DNA of 64,000 nt, from assembly GCF_947495455.1 (NCBI RefSeq), contig NZ_CANLZC010000003.1, positions 1-64,000 of the forward strand, read 5' to 3'. Below the pieces are notes generated by a model. It was not told where the DNA came from and did no database searches. It saw nothing but the letters and a program-made list of their open reading frames with translations. Made by a program: the position numbers and the translations under genes. Positions 1 through 7,080 of the stretch are shown here, one piece after another. Position 1 is the first letter of the stretch. Every line of letters begins with the position of its first letter. This DNA comes from an uncultured Shewanella sp. (GTDB lineage Bacteria; Pseudomonadota; Gammaproteobacteria; Enterobacterales; Shewanellaceae).

Positions 1-1
1 T

Positions 2-391
2 GACTTAGGCACGCCTAAGGTTTTACAGTTATATGGAAAACGCTGGGGAATTGAAACAAGTTTTAGAGATATCAAGGATTACCGTTTTGGTATGGGCATG
101 AGTGCAACGGTTACTCGCTCAACGGCAAGACGGGATAGGTTATTCCTGCTAAGTGCGTTGGCTATCGGTTTACTTACCTTATTAGGTAAGGCTGGCGAAG
201 AGGCGGACTTAGAAAAAACCATTAAGGCCAATACCACAAAGAAAAGAAGCTACTCATTATATCGACAAGGTTGTATTTACTATGAACTGTTACCGACGAT
301 GAGAGAGGAATGGGCGCATCCATTAATGGAAAATTTTTATCGTTATATGAAGAACCATCTTATTTATCGCAATGTCTTCGGGATTATTTAG
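2..391 (+). CDS. IS4-family transposase, C-terminal part (5' end outside window)
   Basis: The reading frame is open from base 2 and ends at TAG 389-391. It begins with residues matching the IS4 YREK signature: Tyr, Arg three residues on, Glu four later and Lys seven later in 'YGKRWGIETSFRDIK'. That segment carries the last catalytic Glu of the DDE domain, so this is the C-terminal third of a cut-and-paste transposase. The N-terminal part lies before the window, so intactness cannot be judged. It sits 26 bp before the RfaH-like gene and marks the left side of the accessory island. Confidence 0.75.
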   Translation, partial: DLGTPKVLQLYGKRWGIETSFRDIKDYRFGMGMSATVTRSTARRDRLFLLSALAIGLLTLLGKAGEEADLEKTIKANTTKKRSYSLYRQGCIYYELLPTMREEWAHPLMENFYRYMKNHLIYRNVFGII

Positions 392-417
392 AATAAAAAT
401 ATGAGGGGATCTTTAAG

Positions 418-960
418 ATGTCAGACAATGAAAAGTCGCAGTCACACTGGTATGTGCTGCAAACTAAACCCAATGCTGAAATCGGCTTAAGTGAATTGAT
501 TGACGCGAATACTGCGGCGGGTATTTGGAATATTCAGTGTTACTTACCCATTCTTAAACAAGGCGCTAAAACCTTGCCTATGTTTAAAGGTTATTTGTTT
601 GTCTATCACGACGAGAGGGGGTTTCATCAACTCAATTATCAAACAGGCGTGAAGGGCTATGTTCGCTTTGGCGGTATGCCCAGTCAAATATGCCTTCGAG
701 ACATTGAGTTAATGCACCAAGTCGAAGCCCACTTTAATGGAGTCAACTCAGTGGATGCTTATCTTGTAAAAGGCATGAAAGTGCGGATCACAACGGGTGT
801 GTTGGCGGGCCGTACAGGCGTGTTAATGGACAGCCCAAAAGGAAAAAAGGTCGCATTAGAAATTGAAAACTTAGGTCGAAGTTTATTGGTGCAGGTGCCG
901 CCATCAGACTTATTGGTGCTACCTTGCAGTGATCAGTCTAGGTTCGCCCCTAGCGAATGA
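418..960 (+). CDS. RfaH/NusG-like transcription antiterminator
   Basis: A 180-aa protein with the NusG layout: an N-terminal NGN domain (about residues 10-105, opening 'HWYVLQTKPNAE' as in RfaH) and a C-terminal KOW domain (about 118-165, 'GMKVRITTGVLAGRTGVL'). RfaH-type paralogues bind RNA polymerase paused at an ops element and suppress termination through long operons. The start ATG follows a strong GAGGGG Shine-Dalgarno (403-408). In the Serratia Afp system an RfaH-like protein (AnfA1) is known to switch on the injection-system operon. Here the gene lies about 4.2 kb before an eCIS operon whose leader carries an ops-like hairpin (4979-4994), so I infer it is the dedicated activator. It could instead serve other operons, and the family assignment is firmer than the target. 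Confidence 0.85.
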   Translation: MSDNEKSQSHWYVLQTKPNAEIGLSELIDANTAAGIWNIQCYLPILKQGAKTLPMFKGYLFVYHDERGFHQLNYQTGVKGYVRFGGMPSQICLRDIELMHQVEAHFNGVNSVDAYLVKGMKVRITTGVLAGRTGVLMDSPKGKKVALEIENLGRSLLVQVPPSDLLVLPCSDQSRFAPSE

Positions 961-1023
961 TTATGTCTTATATAAGGCAACCCCACTTTTCTCATTTTAA
1001 TTTGTCGATTAAAGGGATGTTTC

Positions 1024-1524
1024 ATGAACCCATTGCAAGTGATGTTTATTATTGTGTGCCTTTATTGTGGCGCACTGACCTTAAGCTGTAAGGCTAAGCC
1101 GCTGCCCAATGTCTATGGCGCCGAGCTTATTAAAGTCATTGATGCCGACACCATAAAAGTCCGGCTCTTACTCTACCCTGGTTTATATCAAACCGTGAAT
1201 TTGCGCATTGCGGGCATCGATACGCCTGAGTCTCGCCGCGGGGTCAAAAATGGTCAACGTATTCGTGAATGTGAAATCATTTTAGGCCATCAAGCCAGCG
1301 ATTATGCCCGCAATTTGCTGCACCATGCTCAGCAGTTACAAGTGAGAAATATTGACCCTAGCCTCACCAAATACGCCAGCCGCATCAATGGTGAGCTGTG
1401 GCTGATAGACGGTGATTCTCCTATGAATTATGGCGCGCATTTAATCGAGCAAGGTCTGGCAGTGCCTTATACTGGCGGTGCTCGCCAGCCGTGGGAGTGT
1501 AAAAAGGTGACGCCGTTACCGTAA
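1024..1524 (+). CDS. Secreted staphylococcal-nuclease-like (SNase/TNase) protein
   Basis: 166 aa with an N-terminal hydrophobic signal segment (residues 4-22, ending near Ser-Cys-Lys-Ala) followed by one SNase (OB-fold) domain. Landmarks are 'VIDADTIKVRL' with the calcium-site Asp pair, 'RIAGIDTPES' with catalytic Arg and the DTPE loop, and a later 'ASRINGELWLIDG' that supplies the second active-site Arg. This suggests a periplasmic or exported Ca-dependent nuclease degrading DNA or RNA. It lies between the antiterminator and an outer-membrane barrel, on the same strand, with a 63-bp gap from the former. Whether it belongs functionally to the eCIS island is unknown. Confidence 0.75.
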   Translation: MNPLQVMFIIVCLYCGALTLSCKAKPLPNVYGAELIKVIDADTIKVRLLLYPGLYQTVNLRIAGIDTPESRRGVKNGQRIRECEIILGHQASDYARNLLHHAQQLQVRNIDPSLTKYASRINGELWLIDGDSPMNYGAHLIEQGLAVPYTGGARQPWECKKVTPLP

Positions 1525-1550
1525 TAAGTGAACAGTCTTGAAAAAACGTG

Positions 1551-1626
1551 AGCCCTCAGCGTATCGAAAGCCCTCAGCGGATCGATCGAGAGCCTTCAGC
1601 GAATAGAAAGTCTTCAGCGCATGAAA
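1551..1626 (+). repeat. Four imperfect tandem repeats of 18-22 bp
   Basis: Units start at 1551, 1569, 1591 and 1609, each built around AGYCYTCAGCG followed by an AT-rich spacer with GA. They lie in the 430-bp stretch without a clear gene between the SNase gene and the barrel gene. No reading frame across them is convincing. The rest of the gap (1627-1930) shows no recognisable feature. Confidence 0.6.
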
Positions 1627-1967
1627 AGTAGAAAAAACCCTTGAACGAGAGCCTTAGAGAGAGCTTGTAGCGTACAAAAAGTGATAAGCAGCTCAAGGCA
1701 GAGAACCTGATCACATAGGCTCATCGATTATCTAAAACTCACTAATAGGTTGATTTTATTGGTTAAAGTTGCTTTTTTTGTATCAATTATATGACGCTAA
1801 GGGGCTCCTAGTTAGGGATGAGCATATGTTACAGAAAAACCGACAAAGGCACCTGTGCCAACATGACAAAATCATTATGCTAAGTAGTCTGCTCAGTAAG
1901 GTAGCCTGCAAGAGAGCCAGCCTGATAGCGAGGATGATGACGAGAATGGTGACGAGAATGCCGGCCT

Positions 1968-3110
1968 TTGGCAGGGCAGTGTTATGCATTTTTTTATGTT
2001 TTAAGTCTCGGTCAGGTGGTGCTTGCAGGACAGGAAACACCAAAGCAGGGAATACCAGAGCAGGAAATACTAGAACAGAAAACACCAGAACAGGAAATAC
2101 TAGAACAGGAAATACTAGAACAGGAAATATCAGGGCAGGAAATATCAGAACAGGAAATACCAGGGCAGGAAATACTAGAACAGGAAATACTAGAACAGAA
2201 AACATCAGGGCAGGTGATGCTAGATGATTTACCGCGATTAACACGCAAACCTTGGGATCAGCGGCTCGATTATGTCCTCAGCCTGCGCCGAGATATTGAA
2301 ACTATTACTATGCCTCAGGAAACTGGAGTGGGCAGTGCGCTGTTTACCATTGACTCAAGGCCCTATGATGTCACCTTGAGTGTTGGGGGCAACCTGTTTG
2401 ATAACACCTCTGTGTTTACGGAGTTTATGATCAATCGCAATCAATATACCTATAATCAAGCTCATCCTAAGGTGGGAGTGGACTCTTCGGAGTGGCGGCT
2501 GGATGTGTTATTGGAACATGATTTTGGCGGTGGTTATACCTTAGGGCTCGATGGTTATTATGCGGATCGCAGTGACAAGTATAATATCGAATATCAGCTA
2601 CCTGAGCAGACCATAATCCAGCAATATAATGATGACACTCAAGCTGTTGGCATGGATTTAATGGCATCACGCACCTTCTTTTTTGATGTGTCCTTTAATG
2701 TGCCCTTGATGGTACGTTTAGATTATAACTTGAGTTATTGGCGGTCTAAGGGTAATGAAGACACTGTCTCTCGGTATTATCAAAATCTGGCCTTGAGTCA
2801 GGCCATACAGTGGCGCTTTGATTTGCAAAGTGTGTTGAGCTTGCAGTATGTGGACTTTCCCGATGATTATTTTGTGTTAACCGAATACATTCAAGATGTG
2901 TATTTTCTTTCGGCAGAACTTAATTATCGATTTACTCAAGTGAGTCAATTTTCTCTGGGTTGGCAACGGCTTGAATTTGGTACCCGCTCAAACATAGTGA
3001 CCTGGTCATTTCGTTTTGAATACCAGTTTGGTCTTGATGAAAGTAAGCGCCGCGCTAGGCAATACCGAGTGCCTAAGCCCATTTACCGTATTCGTGGGTT
3101 GTTACATTGA
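1968..3110 (+). CDS. Outer-membrane beta-barrel protein, signal peptide in another frame across a poly-T tract
   Basis: About 380 aa. From about residue 95 on, the sequence alternates polar and hydrophobic residues with many aromatics, ending 'FRFEYQFGL', then a basic tail with KRRAR. This is typical of a beta-barrel with its terminal strand. The frame opens only at TTG 1968 and lacks a basic n-region. A signal peptide is visible if one T is removed from the T7 run 1989-1995: the frame starting at ATG 1958 (or 1934/1937/1946) then reads 'MPAFGRAVLCIFYVLSLG' and continues to a VLA-GQ cleavage site. The mature N-terminus is 13 copies of a pentapeptide. The protein is paralogous to 41552-42574, sharing FEYQFGL, KRRAR and the 'VGGNLFDNTSV' region. 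Function unknown. Confidence 0.6.
   Translation: MAGQCYAFFYVLSLGQVVLAGQETPKQGIPEQEILEQKTPEQEILEQEILEQEISGQEISEQEIPGQEILEQEILEQKTSGQVMLDDLPRLTRKPWDQRLDYVLSLRRDIETITMPQETGVGSALFTIDSRPYDVTLSVGGNLFDNTSVFTEFMINRNQYTYNQAHPKVGVDSSEWRLDVLLEHDFGGGYTLGLDGYYADRSDKYNIEYQLPEQTIIQQYNDDTQAVGMDLMASRTFFFDVSFNVPLMVRLDYNLSYWRSKGNEDTVSRYYQNLALSQAIQWRFDLQSVLSLQYVDFPDDYFVLTEYIQDVYFLSAELNYRFTQVSQFSLGWQRLEFGTRSNIVTWSFRFEYQFGLDESKRRARQYRVPKPIYRIRGLLH
2028..2222 (+). repeat. 15-bp minisatellite, 13 units, encoding [EG]Q[EK]I[LPS] pentapeptides
   Basis: Thirteen consecutive 15-bp units resembling GAACAGGAAATACTA. In the barrel-protein frame they encode GQETP, KQGIP, EQEIL, EQKTP and similar pentapeptides. All three forward frames stay open through the array because the unit is a multiple of three and free of stops. 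Changes in unit number would keep the frame and alter only the length of a hydrophilic N-terminal stalk. Confidence 0.9.
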
Positions 3111-3114
3111 GACT

Positions 3115-3216
3115 TTAGCCGAGTTCAGGCGACTTCAGTGGTTTCTGTACTACATGATAAATTACATGGAAAATGTAGGCAGCAAAGAAAATTAAGACAG
3201 CCATCATTAACGGCAT
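3115..3216 (-). CDS. Putative 33-aa single-pass membrane protein
   Basis: On the minus strand an ATG at 3216 opens a 33-codon frame ending at TAA (3115-3117). The product starts 'MPLMMAVLIFFAAYIFHVI' and ends with a short polar tail, so most of it is one membrane segment. An AAAGGA ribosome site lies 8 bases before the ATG. It converges on the barrel gene, whose stop is at 3110. Part of its 5' region resembles sequence at 35890-35920, where the start codon is changed to ACG. Too short to assign a family. Confidence 0.35.
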   Translation of the reverse strand: MPLMMAVLIFFAAYIFHVIYHVVQKPLKSPELG

Positions 3217-3240
3217 ATTTTAAATCCTTTGATTAATCGT

Positions 3241-3420
3241 GGTGGGTTATAAATATCCAAATCAAACTCACTCATTCCGCCAATATCGCACATTTTCCCA
3301 GATTGGCAGCAGGCATTAGGTTAAAAACCGTTAGGTCATGATTTGATAAATGCTGAGTGCAGAATTCTGGCTAAAACCTCAGTATATTACTGATTAATAG
3401 TGGCTGGCTATAAAATAATC
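3241..3420 (+). repeat. Dispersed repeat, copy 1
   Basis: About 180 bp related to copies at 3457-3632 and, over a shorter length, 36128-36256. Shared blocks include ATATCCAAATCAAACTCACT (A/C variable), AGCATTAAGTTAAAA-like, AATGCTGAGTG, and the strongest block TTACTGATTAATAATGGCTGG (T/A variation) near the right end. In all copies a minus-strand frame encodes 'SQPLLISNI' and later 'FNLM', but copy 1 has a stop inside it, so coding is doubtful. Copies 1 and 2 lie in tandem. Confidence 0.65.
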
Positions 3421-3456
3421 CTAGGGATGATATGCTTTATAAGCAAAGGGGACAGG

Positions 3457-3632
3457 GTAATACATATCCACATCAAACTCACTGATGTCCCTAATCTCAC
3501 TCATTTTTCAAGACCAAGAATAAGCATTAAGTTAAAAGCAGTCGGGCCATTATCTGATAAATGCTGAGTGTAGAATTCTAGCGAAAATCTGAGTATGTTA
3601 CTGATTAATAATGGCTGGCTATTAATAATCAT
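3457..3632 (+). repeat. Dispersed repeat, copy 2
   Basis: Tandem partner of the 3241-3420 copy with the same block order. It ends at GGCTGGCTATTAATAATC, just before the RAYT/REP-like palindromes that precede the deaminase cassette. No transposase is encoded in it, so it may be a non-autonomous element or gene debris. Confidence 0.65.
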
Positions 3633-3687
3633 TTTGCACTGGGAAGGCTTAAGGCCGGCCCGCTTAAGTTTCTCTGATGTGCCAGAT

Positions 3688-3729
3688 GCAAGACCTGCAA
3701 GGTACAAGACCTGACCCCCTAGGTCTTGC
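3688..3729. repeat. REP-like inverted repeat with the 15-bp cassette-border motif
   Basis: GCAAGACCT (3688-3696) pairs with AGGTCTTGC (3721-3729). Between them lies ACAAGACCTGACCCC (3704-3718), a 15-mer that recurs exactly at 33703-33717 and in inverted orientation at 4720-4734 and 4774-4788. Palindromes of this kind accompany REP-associated (RAYT) transposases, and degraded RAYT reading frames are present elsewhere in the window. Confidence 0.6.
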
Positions 3730-3795
3730 ACCTAGGTCTCCGTTAGGCTCCTCTCAGATTGAGAATTATTAAATGAAAATGCGTAAGGAGATGCT

Positions 3796-3963
3796 GTGGA
3801 GCAACTTAAACCCAAAACTAACAACAATTATACGACAAATGACTATATCGACATGAATGTAGTGGACGAGCTACGAAAAAATCATGAGCATAAGGCAAAT
3901 GGTAAACACGTGGCCGTAATGTATTACGGTGCAGGGGAAACAGATTACGTGCTACAAGGATAA
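3796..3963 (+). pseudogene. N-terminal piece of the deaminase-like toxin, ended by in-frame TAA
   Basis: GTG 3796 follows an AAGGAG Shine-Dalgarno (3785-3790) at a 5-base spacing, a good initiation signal. The 55-aa product ends at TAA 3961-3963. The same frame continues without another stop into the deaminase-like frame that opens at ATG 3988. The last part, 'HVAVMYYGAGETDYVLQG', looks like the beta1-beta2 hairpin that precedes the first zinc motif in deaminase folds. I therefore read this as the true N-terminus of one gene interrupted by a nonsense codon. A separate short protein, or readthrough of the TAA, is possible. Confidence 0.5.
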
Positions 3964-3987
3964 AATATTAAAAACACGCACGCGTAC

Positions 3988-4629
3988 ATGAAAATTCAAC
4001 AAGAGGTCGCACAACCAAAAGGTGATACCGGTTTTGGGACGTGCGGCGAGTGCTTAGCCCTGAACAAGTATACAGACGGGTCCGTAACAGCAGAAAATGC
4101 TGCCACGCCCGAAACAAAGGCTCGCCTAGAAGCACTAAGGATGGTCGCGTTTAGAAGAGATAAAGAAGGTGATAAAACTGAACTCTATCCCATACCGCCC
4201 TGCGCCACGTGTAAGACGTGGGTAGAACCCGCTAATGGTCGATATAGAAACTATACGTCACGACTAACACAGAAATCAATATACGCGATCATGGGGAAAT
4301 ATAAGAAGACGGGCGACTCCTTAGCGACGTTGCTCGGTGCCGAAGAAACGTATACCTCAAAAAGTAACGGTGTCGAAGGCCTAAAAGAATCCGGTAAGTG
4401 GGTGTATGGTAACCCCTGGGTTGGTATGCTCAAAAAAAATGATGCCGCGGTGGCTCAATCGATCATAGACATATCACAGGAGGCGCTACCCGGCAAAACG
4501 ATCACCGTAAAACTAAGTGACTGGCTAGAAAAGTATGCGGCTAATTGCAATCAGGTGCCTACTAATACACAAAATAACCGCTTGCCTTCGCAGTCGACCT
4601 TCACTATAGCCGTACCGCCGAAAAAATGA
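3988..4629 (+). CDS. Deaminase-superfamily toxin-like protein (putative eCIS cargo)
   Basis: 213 aa. It carries the two signatures of zinc-dependent nucleobase/nucleotide deaminases: C19-G-E21 ('GTCGECLALNKY', in the position of the usual H/C-x-E) and P-C72-A-T-C75 ('IPPCATCKTW'). The predicted ligands are C19, C72 and C75, with E21 catalytic. The Cys-x-Glu form occurs in bacterial toxin deaminases such as YwqJ-like clades; the exact clade is not assignable by eye. The C-terminal 60 residues look like an extension. ATG 3988 has no Shine-Dalgarno, whereas GTG 3796 upstream in the same frame does. Position beside an eCIS operon and between inverted 15-bp motifs suggests a transferred effector. 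Target substrate unknown. Confidence 0.6.
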   Translation: MKIQQEVAQPKGDTGFGTCGECLALNKYTDGSVTAENAATPETKARLEALRMVAFRRDKEGDKTELYPIPPCATCKTWVEPANGRYRNYTSRLTQKSIYAIMGKYKKTGDSLATLLGAEETYTSKSNGVEGLKESGKWVYGNPWVGMLKKNDAAVAQSIIDISQEALPGKTITVKLSDWLEKYAANCNQVPTNTQNNRLPSQSTFTIAVPPKK

Positions 4630-4648
4630 ATGCGCGGTAACAGACATG

Positions 4649-4665
4649 TACAGATAGTATCTGTA
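4649..4665. repeat. Perfect 8-bp palindrome after the deaminase gene
   Basis: TACAGATA and TATCTGTA are separated by one G, 20 bases after the deaminase stop codon. It could be an operator or the stem of a weak terminator, but there is no T-run after it. Confidence 0.4.
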
Positions 4666-4719
4666 GACAATTGTAAAACATGATAGGGATTAGACTTTCA
4701 TATAGCATCCAAAGCTTGC

Positions 4720-4788
4720 GGGGTCAGGTCTTGTATTTTGCAATTTTGGCTTTCGGCTTCCTCGTGTACCTACGGGGTCAGGTCTTGT
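4720..4788. repeat. Two copies of the inverted cassette-border motif
   Basis: GGGGTCAGGTCTTGT occurs at 4720-4734 and 4774-4788, both followed by ATTTTGCA and a TGGCTT(C) block. It is the exact reverse complement of the motif at 3704-3718, so the deaminase cassette is bracketed by inverted copies. Such strings commonly precede RAYT transposase genes in this bacterial group (recollection, not checked). Confidence 0.65.
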
Positions 4789-4978
4789 ATTTTGCATACC
4801 TGGCTTCCTCACGATCAAGTGACCAAAAAATAATTGAAATAACCTAACTGAAATTAAAACCCTTTAAATCGAAATTTATTTTCACATTTTATTTAATCAT
4901 ACGTCTTTTCAATACAGTAATACTTCATCTTGAGCCTGAATTGGGAATTCATTCAATTAAGCTTGCGTAAAGTAAGCG

Positions 4979-4994
4979 GGTGGCGGTAACCACT
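4979..4994 (+). promoter_or_regulatory. ops-like element (RfaH recruitment site) in the eCIS leader
   Basis: GGTGGCGGTAACCACT contains GGCGGTAACCA (4982-4992), which matches the ops consensus GGCGGTAG..T at its first seven bases and again at A8 in place of G. GTGG (4980-4983) can pair with CCAC (4990-4993), leaving CGGTAA as a loop, as in the non-template hairpin that RfaH reads. It lies 166 bp before the first eCIS gene on the correct strand. The match is not exact, so the call rests partly on position and on the RfaH-like gene upstream. Confidence 0.5.
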
Positions 4995-5107
4995 TAATAA
5001 TATACAAAACTCAACATTTCTAATCAGGCGGAACGTCTGCGCCTCAGGCTTAAGCCTAATCATTTCATGATTGAAAATCGAACGCTCAACCTTGAGTTGT
5101 ACTCATA

Positions 5108-5124
5108 GCGTTATGCAATAACGC
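5108..5124 (+). promoter_or_regulatory. Hairpin in the eCIS 5' leader
   Basis: GCGTTAT and ATAACGC form a 7-bp stem with a GCA loop, 36 bp before the sheath start codon. Upstream, AGGCTTAAGCCT (about 5046-5057) is a perfect palindrome, and AGGCG/CGCCT another short stem. No U-tract follows, so this is not a standard terminator; it could be a pause or Rho-related structure. The remaining leader (4789-4978) is AT-rich, and I could not fix a promoter. Confidence 0.4.
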
Positions 5125-5159
5125 GCTCACCTTAACCTAATAAGCATATAAGGAAGCTT

Positions 5160-6542
5160 ATGTCTAATTATCAAACACCTGGTATTTATATAGAAGAAAA
5201 GTCTGTACTGCCTCCGTCTATTGCGGGGGCTTCTACAGCTATCCCCGCTTTTATTGGTGTTGTGGCAAAGAACTTGTCCAATAAACGGGCCACCAGAATC
5301 ACCACCTTAGAAGAGTATATCGCTCTGTTTGGCACGGTATCGACTGCAGATAAACAGTTTGTCGTTACCCTCAGTGATGATAATAAGGAGATTGCAAGCA
5401 TCACGCCGCCGACACTCTCCTCTTCCAGCCCTATGTATAACAACATCCGTTTCTATTTTGATAATGGCGGCGGCCCCTGTTATATCGTGCCTGTAGAGAA
5501 AGATTCTGATTCATATAACCTTGCATCATATACCGACGCCCTTGATGTACTGTCGACTGAATCTGAGCCGACATTAATCATTCCTGTGGCTGATAAGCTG
5601 GCAGTAAGCGATTACCATTCACTCGTTGTTAAGGTGCTTGAGCAGTGCAATAAAATGCAAGACCGCTTTGGTATCTTCGACCTTGTTAGTGAAGAGCGAG
5701 ATACCGAAGACAATCCTATTATATCCACGTTGGATAAAGCTGAAAATTTCAGGGGTGGTGTTAGCGCCAGCAAAGATGTACTCAAGTATGGCGCCGTCTA
5801 TTACCCGGCATTAAAAACCCAATACGGCTACGAAATCGACGACAGCCAGATTTCGGTAACCTATAAAGACGAGTCTGGTGCGGATACAACCCATATGTTG
5901 GATGCCGCTGATATCAGCGATGAGGTTAAAAACCTAATTCAGCGGGAAGTGAAAACCTACCGCCTGACATTGCCAGTTAGCAGTGCCATGGCCGGGGTTT
6001 ATGCCAAGGTTGATAATGAACGAGGCGTATGGAAAGCCCCTGCCAATGTGGCACTTAACTATGTTACAGAGCCTGAGATTAAAGTGACTAATGAGGAAAA
6101 TGGTCTGCTTAACATCGACGCTGAAACTGGTAAGTCCATCAATGTTATTCGTGACTTTGGCACCCGCGGAAATTTGGTTTGGGGGGCGCGCACCTTAGCG
6201 GGCAATGACAACGAATGGCGCTATGTCCCAGTTCGACGCCTGTTTAATTATGTTGAAGAAAGCATTAACAATGCCACCAATTACGCGGTATTTGAGCCCA
6301 ATGACGCCATGCTTTGGCTGAAATTAAAATCCAGTGCCGTCAGCTTCTTAACCGATTTATGGCAACAAGGCGCGCTTGCGGGCAGCTCTGCGGATCAGGC
6401 CTTTTTTGTGCAGGTAGGGCTGGGGCAAACCATGACTCAGCAAGATGTTCTGGAAGGGCGCTGTATTATCAAGATTGGTCTGGCCGCCGTTCGCCCGGCA
6501 GAATTCATCATCATGAAATTCACCCATCATATTCAACAGTAA
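5160..6542 (+). CDS. eCIS contractile sheath protein (Afp2/3/4-like)
   Basis: 460 aa. The N-terminus 'YQTPGIYIEEKS' is the classic phage tail-sheath opening. The middle has 'NGGGPCYIVPV' and a DUF/insert domain. The C-terminal domain carries 'VWGARTLAGNDNEWRYVPV', 'RLFNYVEESI' and a final 'RPAEFIIMKFTHH', all typical of contractile sheaths. Subunits form the outer cylinder that contracts to drive the tube. AGGAAG lies just before the ATG. It is the first gene of the operon. Afp and PVC particles use two or three sheath paralogues; only this one is seen here. Confidence 0.92.
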   Translation: MSNYQTPGIYIEEKSVLPPSIAGASTAIPAFIGVVAKNLSNKRATRITTLEEYIALFGTVSTADKQFVVTLSDDNKEIASITPPTLSSSSPMYNNIRFYFDNGGGPCYIVPVEKDSDSYNLASYTDALDVLSTESEPTLIIPVADKLAVSDYHSLVVKVLEQCNKMQDRFGIFDLVSEERDTEDNPIISTLDKAENFRGGVSASKDVLKYGAVYYPALKTQYGYEIDDSQISVTYKDESGADTTHMLDAADISDEVKNLIQREVKTYRLTLPVSSAMAGVYAKVDNERGVWKAPANVALNYVTEPEIKVTNEENGLLNIDAETGKSINVIRDFGTRGNLVWGARTLAGNDNEWRYVPVRRLFNYVEESINNATNYAVFEPNDAMLWLKLKSSAVSFLTDLWQQGALAGSSADQAFFVQVGLGQTMTQQDVLEGRCIIKIGLAAVRPAEFIIMKFTHHIQQ

Positions 6543-6576
6543 ACCTGTTTCAACCATTATTAATAAGGAAAAATAA

Positions 6577-7017
6577 ATGAGTGAAAATGCAATCCCACTC
6601 CCGGTCTTTCAGTTCCAGGTTAACTTCGACAAAGAAAGCATTAACTTCAGTGAAGTCTCCGGGCTGAATATCGAGTATGAGCCGATCACCTATAAACACG
6701 GCTTAAGTTATAAAGGTGAAATTCAACATATTCCCGGCAACCGCACACCGGTAAAAATCACCTGTAAAAAAGGCATCGCACATAAATCAGAGGCATTAAT
6801 TGAATGGATTAAAACCGTTCAGCTCAACCAGGTTGAGAAAAAAGTGGTCACTATTTCTATGCTGGATGAAACCGGTGAAAACGAGCTTATCACCTGGACA
6901 TTAAACAATGCCTTCCCGACAAAACTCGAAGGCCCGTCTTTTAATGCAGGTTCTAATGAAGTTGCCATTGAGACCATAGAATTGATTGGCGACAAGCTCT
7001 CGCTCGAGCATAAATAA
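6577..7017 (+). CDS. eCIS inner tube protein (Afp1/gp19-like)
   Basis: 146 aa of the T4 gp19-like tube family, with 'FSEVSGLNIEYEPITYKHG', a 'PGNRTPVKITCKKG' loop and a final 'VAIETIELIGDKLSLE' strand characteristic of Hcp/gp19 folds. It stacks as hexameric rings inside the sheath. AAGGA precedes the ATG and the gene lies 34 bp after the sheath. The full family length suggests it is intact and the main tube subunit. Confidence 0.9.
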   Translation: MSENAIPLPVFQFQVNFDKESINFSEVSGLNIEYEPITYKHGLSYKGEIQHIPGNRTPVKITCKKGIAHKSEALIEWIKTVQLNQVEKKVVTISMLDETGENELITWTLNNAFPTKLEGPSFNAGSNEVAIETIELIGDKLSLEHK

Positions 7018-7080
7018 TACTTTGTTTAAGGTAAATACAATCAAATGATTGTATTTACCGCTTTAATACTAGGATAAATC

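Noticed and set aside
418..960. NusG housekeeping gene
   Set aside because: It lacks the usual secE-nusG-rplK neighbours, lies next to an insertion sequence, and its NGN opening resembles RfaH-type paralogues.
1769..2227. Alternative forward and reverse frames open through the minisatellite
   Set aside because: They are open only because the 15-bp unit has no stop in any frame; outside the array they show no protein-like composition. The 1958 part of the first frame matters only as the signal peptide segment.
3501..3731. Minus-strand 76-aa frame with 'SQPLLISNI'
   Set aside because: The frame spans the dispersed repeat and REP-like palindrome; the equivalent frame has a stop in copy 1, and there is no known family or ribosome site.
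5626..5814. Small frames inside the sheath and other large eCIS genes
   Set aside because: They are shadows of long, clearly homologous genes in other frames and have no initiation signals.
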